A stretch of 13,737 nt of DNA from an uncultured Eubacteriales bacterium (lineage in GTDB: Bacteria; Bacillota; Clostridia; Oscillospirales; Oscillospiraceae), in assembly GCA_900549495.1 (NCBI GenBank), contig UROL01000038.1, forward strand, positions 1 through 13,737, written 5' to 3'. Numbering within the stretch: position 1 is the stretch's first letter; each line of letters opens with the position of its first letter. The notes under the pieces were generated by a model. The model was given only the letters and a program-made list of their open reading frames with translations. It ran no database searches and was not told the origin of the DNA. The position numbers and the translations under genes were made by a program. Positions 13,689 through 13,737 of this stretch are shown here, piece by piece.

Positions 13689-13737
13689 CTGTCTCTTATA
13701 CACATCTCCGAGCCCACGAGACCGAGGCTGATCTCGT
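13689..13737 (-). other. Illumina Nextera adapter with i7 index, right end; not genomic
   Basis: 13689-13707 is CTGTCTCTTATACACATCT, the reverse complement of the Tn5 mosaic end. 13708-13722 is CCGAGCCCACGAGAC, the Nextera read-2 tail. 13723-13730 is CGAGGCTG, an i7 index (known to me as N710). 13731-13737 is ATCTCGT, the start of the P7 sequence. This is read-through adapter kept by the assembly, and the contig end is artificial. Confidence 0.98.

Noticed and set aside
13038-13703. Long minus-strand frame of 221 codons across the last M23 gene.
   Set aside because: It starts in the adapter (MYKRQ), runs antisense to a complete, motif-bearing peptidase and has a low-complexity Gly/Ala composition.

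Overview
The window looks like a metagenomic contig from a Gram-positive, gut-type Clostridia, probably near Oscillospiraceae/Ruminococcaceae. The grounds are strong Shine-Dalgarno sequences, near-consensus sigma-A promoters, moderately high GC by eye, an FtsEX module paired with secreted coiled-coil M23 hydrolases (PcsB/CwlO style), a small alarmone synthetase and a lipoprotein-bearing zinc operon. The genus cannot be fixed from sequence alone. Both ends carry untrimmed Illumina Nextera adapter: bases 1-26 and 13689-13737, the latter including an i7 index. Genomic DNA is therefore only 27-13688.

Layout: (1) 27-335, the 3' end of a PHP-type histidinol-phosphatase-like gene. (2) 504-3418, a self-contained transcription unit with a TTGACA-17-TATACT promoter, two tandem cytoplasmic alpha/beta-hydrolase esterases, an ATP-grasp ligase and a strong intrinsic terminator. 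Its substrate is unknown, and it is the best candidate here for an uncharacterised pathway. (3) 3504-7637, a zinc-uptake operon: a Fur/Zur-type operator abutting a consensus promoter, a small Cys/His-rich membrane protein, a predicted three-way-junction RNA structure, a zinc-binding protein in which a complete ZinT domain is inserted inside ZnuA, the ZnuC ATPase, the ZnuB permease and a lipoprotein with a CCAQG motif. (4) 7648-9203 on the minus strand, a translationally coupled pair: a small (p)ppGpp synthetase followed by a TSUP (TauE/SafE) membrane transporter. It shares a convergent hairpin terminator with the zinc operon. (5) 9409-13667, a TTGACT-17-TACAAT promoter driving ftsE, ftsX and two tandem PcsB/EnvC-like M23 endopeptidases, i.e. 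a divisome-linked peptidoglycan hydrolysis module.

How the parts work together: in the zinc operon a periplasm-equivalent zinc scavenger (ZinT plus ZnuA in one chain) feeds ZnuB/ZnuC, with two accessory membrane-associated Cys proteins at the operon edges. In the FtsEX module, ATP hydrolysis by FtsE is expected to be transmitted through the large FtsX outer loop to the coiled coil of one or both M23 proteins. The esterase/ATP-grasp cluster has no obvious mechanistic link to its neighbours.
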